This document shows, piece after piece, positions 50,401 through 57,219 of a DNA stretch of 64,000 bases. The position numbers and the translations under genes were made by a program. This DNA comes from JBMNCQ01 sp049366715. GTDB taxonomy: Bacteria > Bacillota > Peptococcia > Peptococcales > BICA1-8. Numbering within the stretch: the stretch's first letter is position 1; each line of letters begins with the position of its first letter. The stretch covers positions 1 to 64,000 of the forward strand of contig JBMNCQ010000059.1 in assembly GCA_049366715.1 (NCBI GenBank), written 5' to 3'. Below the pieces are notes generated by a model. The model was not told where the DNA came from, searched no databases, and was given only the letters and a program-made list of their open reading frames with translations.

Positions 50401-53040
50401 GCTGCCGCTGATATCCGGGAGCAGGCCCAGGACCTTTTAGATAAAACCATGGCCGGGTATCATGAGTATTATGGTTTCGATCATACTGACGGCAACTATT
50501 GGAAGGTCTTTGAACTGGCCAGTGCAGGCATGGATTTAGCCCAATACGAATTTTTTGATGTAACAACTCATAAAAACGGATTGTTTAACACCTATCAGGC
50601 TACCGACTATGCTGCCATTATCCTACAGCTTATCTTAACCGGAAATAATCCCTATGATTATCAGGGGATCAATTATGTGGAAAGACTACAGGCCATTGAT
50701 CGTAATAATACCGGAGTCTTTGGCCCATGGGCCAATCATATTTGGGCGTTAATGGCTTTGGATGCTGCCGGCGCCACCTATCATCCTAATTTAGTTACAA
50801 CGGTTAAAAACCAAGCTGCCGCACCAGGCTTCACTCTTGACATGCGGGGTTGGGCTCTGGCCGCCCTTCAGAATCATAAAGATGCCATTGGTGACGAAGA
50901 AATGCAAGGGATTGTAAGGTCATTCCAGGATTGCCAAGTTCAAGAGGGGCCGTTGCGTTCTTTGTTTGTTTCTTTTGACCTTGGCCAAAATATTATGACC
51001 CATGGATGTGCTGTTTCAGGCTTGGTTGCTGCCGGTGTTGATCTGTCGGCACCGGAATGGACCAAGGATGGCCAAAACCCTCTGGATATCCTGGCTCTCC
51101 ATCAAAGAGAGGATGGACAGATCTATTACAAATTAGATGTTGCCGATCCTGATGCTTTAGTAGGGAAACTCCCTGGCTTTAATAAAGATGCAATCATCGC
51201 TTTAGGGGATATCGCCCACGGAAGCAATGTCTGGCAGCGCCTGGCTCTGAAGCCTGGCCATATCGAGGAGGTGCTTCAGGAGGCCGCAACCTTATTGGAG
51301 GGAGATTTGAGCATTTATACTGCCGCCAGCGTTAATGCTTTACAGGTAGCCTCTGCCAACGCCAATACTATTCCTCCAGGTGAGGTAAAAGGCTATGGTG
51401 ACAGGTATTATAGACTGGTGGGTGCCATTAAAGGACTGGACAGCAATCTGATTCCGGAATTTACCAATCAAGGGGAATATACAGCAGGCAGCTTTACTAA
51501 CTTTAAAACAGCGGTAATGGATACCCGGCAATTGCTGGAGAAGCCCTGTACAACAGCAACAGCACTATCTCAGGCGTGCGCAGGAGTTGTCACAGCCTTT
51601 GAGAACCTATCTACCGGCAGCGGCGGAAGCGGCCCTGGTGGACCCGATGATCCCGGCGGAAGCATCACCGTTACCTTTACGCTTATCGGCGATAAGCTGC
51701 GGGGATCGGGAGCGGAAGACATTAAGCCTTCCCAGGTCTGGATTCCGGCTACTACGTTGAAGCTCTCTAAAGGCTCCGCGGTCTATGACGCCTTTGTAAT
51801 GGTCCTGGAAGAGGCCGGTCTGCAATGGGATGAAACCCAGAATAATTATATCGGCGGCATCAAAGCACCGAGTAAGTTTGGCGGTCACTGGCTTTATGAG
51901 TTTGACAACGGGCAAAACTCCGGCTGGCTGTATAAAGTAATCGGAGAAAATAGCAGTCTTTATCCTCAGATCGGTTTACGGGATTGGAAGTTAAAAAACG
52001 GGGACAGGGTAATATTTCACTATACCAATGACTATACCAAAGAAGATTTAGGCTGGGGCAGCAGCGGTTCCTCAGGTTCGGGAGGCGGAGGCAAAGAGAC
52101 CAATGTTGAAACGGAGATCGTAGACGGTAAAGTAATCATAAATCTGGCTGATAAAGAAAACGGAAAAGGGATAGTGGCTGCAGGTACTTTGAAAACTCTA
52201 AATGAAACCAGAACGGTGGTTCTGGAAAACAGGAATATCAAGGTAGAATTCCCGGCGCAGGCCTTTCTGACGGAGGAATTCGGGAGCCTGACCGCCGGGG
52301 AAAGCAGCCGGGTTGAGCTGGGTATCCAGGAGGTTACCCCGGAGGAAAGGCGGTCCATCCTGGCTCAGGTTCCGGCCGGTGCAGGGAGCGGGCTGATTGA
52401 TATCGGCGGTAAAATATTCAATTTCACGGCGGAAGTGGTTGACGGTGAGGACGCAGAAGTCAGGAACAGGCTGACGGCCTTTCAGGAGCCGCTCAAAGTC
52501 ACCCTGGACCTGGCGGACATGGATATTAAGCCCGGGGATATTGCCCAGCTGTGTGCCGTACGCTATGTGACGGGCAGCGACGGCAAGGTAACACCTGTGA
52601 AACTGGGCGGTACTTATGATGAAGGGACAGGGCTCTTTACCTTTTACACCGACAGCTTCAGCTATTACGGGGTCGTAAAATACCAGGGACTGGTGAAAAT
52701 CAGCCTGGGGATCAATAAGCTGACCGTTAAGGTCAACTGGGAAACCCGATACCTGGATGTCCCCACAGCTTTAATCGATAACCGGACGATGGTGCCTTTG
52801 CGGTTTGTGGGAGAAAATCTCGGGGCGGAGGTAGCCTGGTCGGCCGAGGACCGGACCGTCATAATGAAAAAAGACGGCCGGACTTTGCGGCTGCCTATGG
52901 ATCAGGCCCTGCCCGGCCTGGATGTCCCCCCTGCTGTTCAGAACGGACGGACCCTGGTCCCCCTGCGTTATGTGGCTGAAGCCCTGGATGTTTATGTAAT
53001 CTGGCTGCCTCAGGAACGGCTGGTAAATATCGTGCAGTAA
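47407..53040 (+). CDS. Giant secreted transcobalamin-like surface protein
   Basis: 1877 residues. Signal peptide (1-31). CARDB-like beta domain (about 45-150). Three alpha/alpha-barrel prenyltransferase-like regions: 150-480; 575-900; 1002-1330; the last two are direct homologues sharing a TDYAAIILQLILTGNNPYDYQG-type segment and an IPPGxxKGYG end, each followed by a FIVAR-like helical stretch. A bacterial Ig-like domain (about 485-570). Gly/Pro linker, then DUF4430 (about 1419-1545: GGHWLYEFD, NSGWLYKV, LKNGDRVIFHYT), Gly/Ser linker, a beta domain and a C-terminal copper-amine-oxidase N-type wall domain (about 1770-1877: NRTMVPLRFVGENLGAEV, GRTLVPLRYVAEALD). Barrel plus DUF4430 is the architecture of intrinsic factor/transcobalamin. 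ATG 47407 with AAGGAGAGACACAATC. Confidence 0.88.
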   Translation: MRKQNKRLLSLLLILTMLLGLLLPWGTVFSQGLDGQDVTVAGHVYNGDAEGSALEITLSLEGDSVPVAGQPVTVAAQVYNAGTSGLEDLNALLYLGEAVEPLDTQFIEEIDNGKRETVNFSWTPAAAGMYNLRVVVAEDCEAILAIQVFASRPTTVEEMIAGIEGYLLSLNSGGEGEKPHLAMSLYPFALKAAGLDQGQFDLSADADTYNYKTRLRNDAEYNKNKWLDTLSLADKIFDQIAQGQDPLLDVEELLARQKEDGWFKDIKDDQSGRHNASVQARAILAIDAYYGADPDEEWLNVEEGTAKGRVGAVLALIGEQYPSGSTTNNTGGFFAPTFRSSLSPIMGNFQYSSNTLYGACHALVALSNYTEYPQIIDAQTQETLGNAVKESIALGLDRIAIGTRSFVDSYYLIPALIATDNAQLIDHYELLNVMLNRVQDNGSYKSAPMTSALGIEYDTQQVLIALSDLAAGESAWKRIVTPRAQNVKDVLADRDALELPDSVTETIRLNLPAAGPSGSAIRWYSHQPDVIDQEGMVILPEAGREKVTLTATVSKGEIEKVRDFVITVDSQLKTRNELMLEKAVNAIGEAYGTDLSNAGFKGVFALAATGLNLAEHTFYDVSGHKRGELSQYSPRDYAQIILQLVLTGQNPYNHQGLNYVAELQNLEQQGDFDSMEDNIWALLALDAAGGTYEADLINLIAEGIDENTPLATLAKGLCALASHGELEEVEAAIDQAVNRLKSCQLTGGPQAGMFFADDEQYDFNLHAIVTSGLIAVGEDLSDKGTAENGGRWNQSGQTPLDIFALYQLEDGTFKTNFADPTGTVNFDAVTALADMAAGGNVWSRAYLSYADFQNLLIRAQTIMDQVLDLYTPQSGLLLKDAYEEALAAHIPPGNIKGYGEKYFNLWTAINNLSTEFLPVFEDESQYTAESFEKFKARVTELYKTLGSREGTTEEVAQACEAVAEAYQSLEPVAAGFGSAFFSQGVTPAEPMAPMAMTMAAADIREQAQDLLDKTMAGYHEYYGFDHTDGNYWKVFELASAGMDLAQYEFFDVTTHKNGLFNTYQATDYAAIILQLILTGNNPYDYQGINYVERLQAIDRNNTGVFGPWANHIWALMALDAAGATYHPNLVTTVKNQAAAPGFTLDMRGWALAALQNHKDAIGDEEMQGIVRSFQDCQVQEGPLRSLFVSFDLGQNIMTHGCAVSGLVAAGVDLSAPEWTKDGQNPLDILALHQREDGQIYYKLDVADPDALVGKLPGFNKDAIIALGDIAHGSNVWQRLALKPGHIEEVLQEAATLLEGDLSIYTAASVNALQVASANANTIPPGEVKGYGDRYYRLVGAIKGLDSNLIPEFTNQGEYTAGSFTNFKTAVMDTRQLLEKPCTTATALSQACAGVVTAFENLSTGSGGSGPGGPDDPGGSITVTFTLIGDKLRGSGAEDIKPSQVWIPATTLKLSKGSAVYDAFVMVLEEAGLQWDETQNNYIGGIKAPSKFGGHWLYEFDNGQNSGWLYKVIGENSSLYPQIGLRDWKLKNGDRVIFHYTNDYTKEDLGWGSSGSSGSGGGGKETNVETEIVDGKVIINLADKENGKGIVAAGTLKTLNETRTVVLENRNIKVEFPAQAFLTEEFGSLTAGESSRVELGIQEVTPEERRSILAQVPAGAGSGLIDIGGKIFNFTAEVVDGEDAEVRNRLTAFQEPLKVTLDLADMDIKPGDIAQLCAVRYVTGSDGKVTPVKLGGTYDEGTGLFTFYTDSFSYYGVVKYQGLVKISLGINKLTVKVNWETRYLDVPTALIDNRTMVPLRFVGENLGAEVAWSAEDRTVIMKKDGRTLRLPMDQALPGLDVPPAVQNGRTLVPLRYVAEALDVYVIWLPQERLVNIVQ

Positions 53041-53079
53041 ATTCAGGGACTTTGCGGAGGAAAAGGAGCGTGAAAACCC

Positions 53080-53256
53080 ATGACAAATAAGTCTGCCGGG
53101 GTAAATAACCCGGGGGAAAAAACACCCGCCCTGACAGAGAAGGAAGCAAAGCTGATTGCCTTAATCCGGGAGACGGGATTCGGCGAAATCCTGCTGGTGA
53201 TTCAGGACGGGGAGCCGGTCCGGATTGAAGAGGTTAAGAAGTCCATTAAACTGTAA
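53080..53256 (+). CDS. DUF2292 (YezD-like) small protein, copy 2
   Basis: 58 residues with an unstructured N-terminus (NKSAGVNNPGEKTPALTEKE) and the DUF2292 core LIALIRETGFGEILLVIQDGEPVRIEEV then KKSIKL. Clearly paralogous to the protein at 29847. 39 bp after the giant surface protein and before a long hairpin, so the last gene of the riboswitch 4 transcript. Function unknown. Confidence 0.8.
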   Translation: MTNKSAGVNNPGEKTPALTEKEAKLIALIRETGFGEILLVIQDGEPVRIEEVKKSIKL

Positions 53257-53276
53257 GCTTGGTGACCGGCCCCGGG

Positions 53277-53352
53277 AAAAAAACTGAAAAGTGTTTTCAT
53301 AAGTGAGATAAGAGGTGCCTGCCGGCAGCTCTTTCTTACTTATTTTTCAGTT
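53277..53352 (+). terminator. Long hairpin ending the riboswitch 4 operon
   Basis: Outer arms AAACTGAAAA / TTTTTCAGTTT enclose a second stem (AAGTGAGATAAGAG / CTCTTTCTTACTT). Large paired structure, T-rich on the right side. Confidence 0.6.
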
Positions 53353-53450
53353 TACCCACATAAATTAAAATTTCCCTGGATACCCTATGAATGGAAATCA
53401 GCCTTATTCGTTTATTTGCTGACAGCTTTTCTAACGGAGGAAATGAATTT

Positions 53451-53858
53451 ATGGGTAAATACCGCAATATCATAATCGGTCTCAGCATCTTTGTCGTCTT
53501 AGCAGCAATTCCCTTTTGGTACAATGTCCGGGAAAAGAAAACGCCGCCGGAGGTAAGCCTGGACACTCCGCAAATCAGAGCTTTGGAGGTAAAGCAATGT
53601 ATTGAAGATACGGAATATATGCGGGCCGGGCACATGGAACTGCTGGCCGGCTGGAAGGAATCTGTCGTCAGGGAAGGGGAGCGGGTTTATACTGCCCGGG
53701 ACGGGAAAGAATATTTAATGTGCATTGAGGAAACCTGTCTGGATTGTCATTCAAATAAGGAAGAATTTTGTGATGCCTGCCATGACTATGCAGGAGTCGA
53801 GCCCAATTGCTGGAGCTGCCATAATGCCCAACAGGAAATGGAAGAAGATACAAAATAA
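53451..53858 (+). CDS. dsrJ: DsrJ-like triheme cytochrome c
   Basis: 135 residues. N-terminal membrane anchor (IIIGLSIFVVLAAIPFWYN). The middle follows the DsrJ pattern (ECxxxTEYMRAGHMELLAGWKESVVREGERVY) and the C-terminus has three heme-binding motifs CLDCH, CDACH and CWSCH. DsrJ is the periplasm-facing subunit of the DsrMKJOP membrane complex. Here no dsrM, dsrO or dsrP is adjacent, so it is an orphan. ATG 53451 after GGAGGAAATGAATTT. Gene symbol by family only. Own terminator at 54079. Confidence 0.85.
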   Translation: MGKYRNIIIGLSIFVVLAAIPFWYNVREKKTPPEVSLDTPQIRALEVKQCIEDTEYMRAGHMELLAGWKESVVREGERVYTARDGKEYLMCIEETCLDCHSNKEEFCDACHDYAGVEPNCWSCHNAQQEMEEDTK

Positions 53859-54078
53859 CATGATTAATAAATGAAGGAAGAGGTCTGGCGGGGAGGCAGA
53901 TGCTTGAGCAATTAGCCGGCTAATGATTTAGTTACAGGAGGAATCTTTTTATAAAGAAGCTTTTCATCAGAACAGTTTAGCCGGATTCAGCTTTGGCAAA
54001 GTCTAAAAGAGAGACTGCTTTGTTCTTCACAGTGACACGAACGGAATTTTTAGCATGAAGATATAGCTTGCCGACATA

Positions 54079-54107
54079 CAAACCTGGCTCAGCCAGGTTT
54101 GTTTTTT
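54079..54107 (+). terminator. Terminator downstream of the DsrJ-like gene
   Basis: CAAACCTGGCT / AGCCAGGTTTG near-perfect stem with T6. The 53859-54078 stretch contains no convincing + strand gene. Confidence 0.88.
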
Positions 54108-54208
54108 GCCGAAAATATTTGTAAGGGGGAAAAAGGCGCTTTCCGGAAAGCTGATTCATAAGATAATAATGGGTACCCTTCTAAATCAGCCGGGAAAGGA
54201 GAAAACAA

Positions 54209-54538
54209 ATGCCTTTAGACAATCTTTTGCCGACACTCCGGCATTGTACTGCCAATTGTCTCCGGATGACAACTATGATCGGCGGCTATCCTGACGCCCA
54301 GTGCAGGTTTAGGCAGCAGCAGCTTTTGATGGATTGTGCGGATATTTGTGATTTAACAAGCAGGTTTGTTGCCCGGGGCAGTTATTTTGCGAGACCGGCT
54401 GTCCAATTATGTGCTGATATCTGCGCCGCCTGTGCCTGTGAATGTGCCGGATACCCTGACCAGCATTCTCAGCACTGTGCGATGGTATGTATGCAATGTG
54501 CTCAAGAATGCCGGGCCTTTGCAATGATGTGCCAGTAA
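54209..54538 (+). CDS. Cys-rich four-helix protein, copper-storage (Csp/DUF326)-like
   Basis: 109 residues, 12 or more cysteines placed along helices (CTANCLRM, MDCADICDLTS, LCADICAACACECAGY, HCAMVCMQCAQECRAF), plus His. This is the pattern of Csp cytosolic copper-storage proteins and the DUF326 family that bind Cu(I) within a four-helix bundle. No signal peptide. Ribosome site GGGAAAGGAGAAAACAA. Stands just upstream of the BlaI/BlaR metal-type locus. Confidence 0.88.
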   Translation: MPLDNLLPTLRHCTANCLRMTTMIGGYPDAQCRFRQQQLLMDCADICDLTSRFVARGSYFARPAVQLCADICAACACECAGYPDQHSQHCAMVCMQCAQECRAFAMMCQ

Positions 54539-54542
54539 ATTT

Positions 54543-54571
54543 GAACCGGATTTCGGTCCGGTTCTTTCTTA
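54543..54571 (+). terminator. Terminator of the Csp-like gene
   Basis: GAACCGGA / TCCGGTTC stem with TTTCTT tail. Confidence 0.85.
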
Positions 54572-54589
54572 TTTGAAAGTTTTGGAGAT

Positions 54590-54608
54590 CTACTATTGTT
54601 TGTAGTAG
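54590..54608 (+). promoter_or_regulatory. BlaI/CopY-type operator 1
   Basis: CTACTA-N7-TAGTAG, perfect dyad 48 bp before the BlaI-type gene, related to the BlaI/MecI/CopY boxes (TACTAC-N4-GTAGTA type). Repeated at 56056. Confidence 0.82.
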
Positions 54609-54655
54609 GAGAGTTTAGTATAATGGCTTTGTAAATGAAAAACGGGGGTGGAAAA

Positions 54656-55093
54656 ATGACCCTGAAAAAGCTGTTTGCCGATTTTAAACCTTTCCGGCAG
54701 GGAGTAAGCAAGGTACTAGGGCCTTTAGAAGCGGATATTATGGAGATTATCTGGCAAAAAGGCAGTTCTTCCGTCCGGGAAGTGTATGAGCACCTTTCCT
54801 TAAAGCGGGAGATTGCCTATACAACTGTGATGACCATCATGGGCAGGCTGGCTGAGAAAGCGATTCTCCATAAAGAACAAAAGGGCAATGCTTATATTTA
54901 TTCTGCGGCTTTATCTAAAGAGGAGTTTACCGACGGAATGGTCAGTAATGTCCTGGACGGATTATTAGATGACTATGCAGACGCAGCTTTCAGTCATTTT
55001 ATGAGGAAGGTGGGTAAGGAGGACCAGGCTAAAATTGCCCGGTTGGAAGATTTAATCAGACAATTTAAGGCTGAGGAGGAGAAAGATGCTTAA
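54656..55093 (+). CDS. BlaI/MecI/CopY-family repressor
   Basis: 145 residues from ATG 54656 (GGGGGTGGAAAA). Winged helix (LGPLEADIMEIIWQKGSSSVREVYEHLSLKREIAYTTVMTIMGRLAEKAILHKEQKGNAYIYS) and a helical dimer domain, as in BlaI and CopY. Overlaps the metallopeptidase gene by 8 nt. Operators at 54590 and 56056 suggest self-control and control of the DUF2318-ABC operon. Confidence 0.93.
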   Translation: MTLKKLFADFKPFRQGVSKVLGPLEADIMEIIWQKGSSSVREVYEHLSLKREIAYTTVMTIMGRLAEKAILHKEQKGNAYIYSAALSKEEFTDGMVSNVLDGLLDDYADAAFSHFMRKVGKEDQAKIARLEDLIRQFKAEEEKDA

Positions 55094-56039
55094 TCATACC
55101 TATATCATCTATTCCTTTGCCGGAGCGATTTTAGGCGTTTTACTGGTAAGGTCTTTGATCAGACTGAACTTGCTTCAAGGAGCAAGTTCTAAAGCCGGCA
55201 CTTATTTTCTGGTAATGAGCCTGCCCTTTTTCGTTTATGTATGCTATCGTTATGTTTTGCACAAACCCTGTACGGCGGCCGGTTTGTACGCTAATCCTTT
55301 ACTGACTGCTGTCTGCCGGGGGGGTTATTTATTTTTGGGTTTATTAACTCCGTTTCTGGCGGCCGTAGTAATCCTGGCCGTAGGCAGATCTGCTCTTTTC
55401 TGCTGGTATACTTTCAGGTTAATGAATAAGGGGCAGAAGTATGAGAAGAAATTGCCGGCGGATAAAATTGCTGTTCTCTGCCGGCAGGCCAAGATTAAAA
55501 ATCCGGAGTTAATTATTTTACCTACCCCGCAGATCAAGGCTTTTGTTTTTGGCCTGCACAAAGAATACCTTGTCCTATCCCGGGGCCTTATTGAAGCTGT
55601 AACGGGGGAAGAGCTTGATTTTATCCTGGCTCACGAGATCTGCCATTTGCGGCATAAGGATCATCTGACAAATCTGGCAGTTATTTTTCTCCGGGATCTA
55701 ATGTTTTTTAATCCTTTCATCCACTGGCTGTACGCCAAATATTTGCTGGAAAAAGAAAAGTCGGTGGACCGGCAAGTGGTGCTGCTTTTTAATAAACCTG
55801 CTGAATATGCCTCACTTCTTTTGAAAATAGCCGGGTTAGCAGCTGCCGGGACCGGCTCCGGCCGTTTTTGGGACAGGCTGAACCCCTATCCCCGTTTAAC
55901 AACGGGAATTGCTCCTTTAGAAGAAAGAGTAACAGGCATATTAGCCCCGCAGGAAAGCTTTAAGACAGGGCCCGGACAAACCTGGCTGAAGGGAATAATT
56001 ACTGCTCTGGTTGCCATGAGCCTGGCTTTGATTTGTTAA
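55086..56039 (+). CDS. BlaR1-type M56 membrane metallopeptidase
   Basis: 317 residues with four or five membrane segments (FAGAILGVLLVRSLI, LFLGLLTPFLAAVVIL) and the zinc motif HEICH in DFILAHEICHLRHKDH, followed by VDRQVV. M56 family signal transducer without the C-terminal penicillin-binding sensor domain, so not a beta-lactam sensor. Likely inactivates the BlaI-like repressor by proteolysis upon an unknown envelope or metal signal. Confidence 0.9.
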   Translation: MLNHTYIIYSFAGAILGVLLVRSLIRLNLLQGASSKAGTYFLVMSLPFFVYVCYRYVLHKPCTAAGLYANPLLTAVCRGGYLFLGLLTPFLAAVVILAVGRSALFCWYTFRLMNKGQKYEKKLPADKIAVLCRQAKIKNPELIILPTPQIKAFVFGLHKEYLVLSRGLIEAVTGEELDFILAHEICHLRHKDHLTNLAVIFLRDLMFFNPFIHWLYAKYLLEKEKSVDRQVVLLFNKPAEYASLLLKIAGLAAAGTGSGRFWDRLNPYPRLTTGIAPLEERVTGILAPQESFKTGPGQTWLKGIITALVAMSLALIC

Positions 56040-56055
56040 ATTTTTTTAAAATTAC

Positions 56056-56074
56056 CTACTACATTACTTAGTAG
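56056..56074 (+). promoter_or_regulatory. BlaI/CopY-type operator 2
   Basis: CTACTA-N7-TAGTAG, identical arms and spacing to operator 1, 16 bp upstream of the DUF2318 gene. Confidence 0.82.
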
Positions 56075-56089
56075 ACAGGAGGGAGATCA

Positions 56090-56653
56090 ATGCAGGAAAA
56101 AAATGCAGAAAAGGCCGGATTTACCAAGAGTGTCAAGAAAAACAGAAGTGTGCTGCTTGGCGGTCTTATTCTGGCGCTTATAATCACTGGAGGGGCGTAT
56201 GTGCTTAAGAAGGGAGACAGTTCCGCGCTCTATAACAGCGGAGAGGAAAATTATGCGGGTCAAAACATCCGGATGACGGAAGTCATGTTAACGGTGGCTG
56301 AAGGGCAAATCGCTATTCCCCTGGCGGCCGTTAAAGAAAATAAAATCATCTATACCCAGTACAGCAGGGATAATAAGACCGTACCTTTGACGGCATTTAT
56401 TGCTCCCTCCGGCAATGTGGTTACGGCTGTCAGTATCTGTGAACCTTGCCGGGGAACGAGATTTCACATTGAAGGTGAAGAGCTTGTCTGCAATGCCTGT
56501 GGTACAAAATGGACTCTGGACGGCTTGGAGGGTACCTGGGGAGGATGTTTAAAATATCCGCCGGAGCAATTAGTTTATAAAGTTGATGAAGCCAAGGCGC
56601 AAATCATCTTAAATGAGCAGGATGTTGCCGGGTGGCAGCCCAGAAAACTCTAA
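56090..56653 (+). CDS. DUF2318 membrane-anchored protein
   Basis: 187 residues. One membrane anchor (VLLGGLILALIITGGAYVL, about 20-40), outside region with CEPCRGTRFHIEGEELVCNACGTKW (CxxC...CxxC) and WGGC, the hallmark of DUF2318. Family members occur with FtsX-type permeases, LolD ATPases and P19/FTR1 in iron (and copper) uptake loci of Campylobacter type. Likely binds a metal or heme outside the cell. ATG 56090 after CAGGAGGGAGATCA. Confidence 0.85.
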   Translation: MQEKNAEKAGFTKSVKKNRSVLLGGLILALIITGGAYVLKKGDSSALYNSGEENYAGQNIRMTEVMLTVAEGQIAIPLAAVKENKIIYTQYSRDNKTVPLTAFIAPSGNVVTAVSICEPCRGTRFHIEGEELVCNACGTKWTLDGLEGTWGGCLKYPPEQLVYKVDEAKAQIILNEQDVAGWQPRKL

Positions 56654-56705
56654 AAAGAGCAGACGGCGTACTCCGGAAGGCAAAAAACGGCAAAGGGGGA
56701 TCTTT

Positions 56706-57200
56706 ATGGATGAGATGAAAAGCATCGAAGAAATAAAGGAAAAATTGCAGGCTGTAGACAAAAGGCGGAAGATTTTTGATTGGATCGGTGCCGGGTTAAT
56801 TGTAGCTTTTGTTTTCTGGGGTGTTTGGTTTTTTCAGCAGCCGGCCGCCCGGGCCAACGTCAGTCTTTTGCAGGAAAGTCTTTCCCGCCGGCCCGGAAAC
56901 GAGCCGTTTTTAAGAGAGGCAGGAGACTGCTGTGCGCTGGCCGGTAATCCGGATTCCGCGCAATTATGCGGCCCCGGTACCGGTAACTGCGGCCTACAGG
57001 GAGAAAGGGCAGTTACCGCACAGGCTGCCGATCCGGCCACGGAAGCGGCGGAATACTACACAGCTCAATCCGGGGCAGCAGATGTCCAGGCTGTAATCAC
57101 TGATTATGGGTGTCACCTGCAAGCCGATATTTACCAGGACGGCCAGCTGGTTAAAAGTCTGGGTTATCGCGGGCCGGGAAGCTTTTATGAGATTAACTGA
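56706..57200 (+). CDS. Membrane-anchored hypothetical protein of the DUF2318 operon
   Basis: 164 residues from ATG 56706 (AAAGGGGGATCTTT). Short coiled N-terminus, one membrane segment (WIGAGLIVAFVFWGVWFF, about 30-48), then an external region with DCCALAG, LCGPGTGNCG and a C-terminal ITDYGCHLQADIYQDGQLVKSLGYRG. No known domain recognised. Conserved cysteines fit a metal- or redox-related accessory. Operon position between DUF2318 and permeases. Confidence 0.72.
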   Translation: MDEMKSIEEIKEKLQAVDKRRKIFDWIGAGLIVAFVFWGVWFFQQPAARANVSLLQESLSRRPGNEPFLREAGDCCALAGNPDSAQLCGPGTGNCGLQGERAVTAQAADPATEAAEYYTAQSGAADVQAVITDYGCHLQADIYQDGQLVKSLGYRGPGSFYEIN

Positions 57201-57219
57201 TCATTAACGGGGGAAAATT

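Noticed and set aside
53977..54159. 60-codon - strand frame ending KNKAVSLLDFAKAESG
   Set aside because: Looks protein-like at the end but overlaps the + strand terminator; no start signal or recognised family. Could be a decayed fragment.
54656..56039. Beta-lactam resistance blaI-blaR1
   Set aside because: The M56 protein is only 317 residues and lacks the penicillin-binding sensor; no beta-lactamase nearby.
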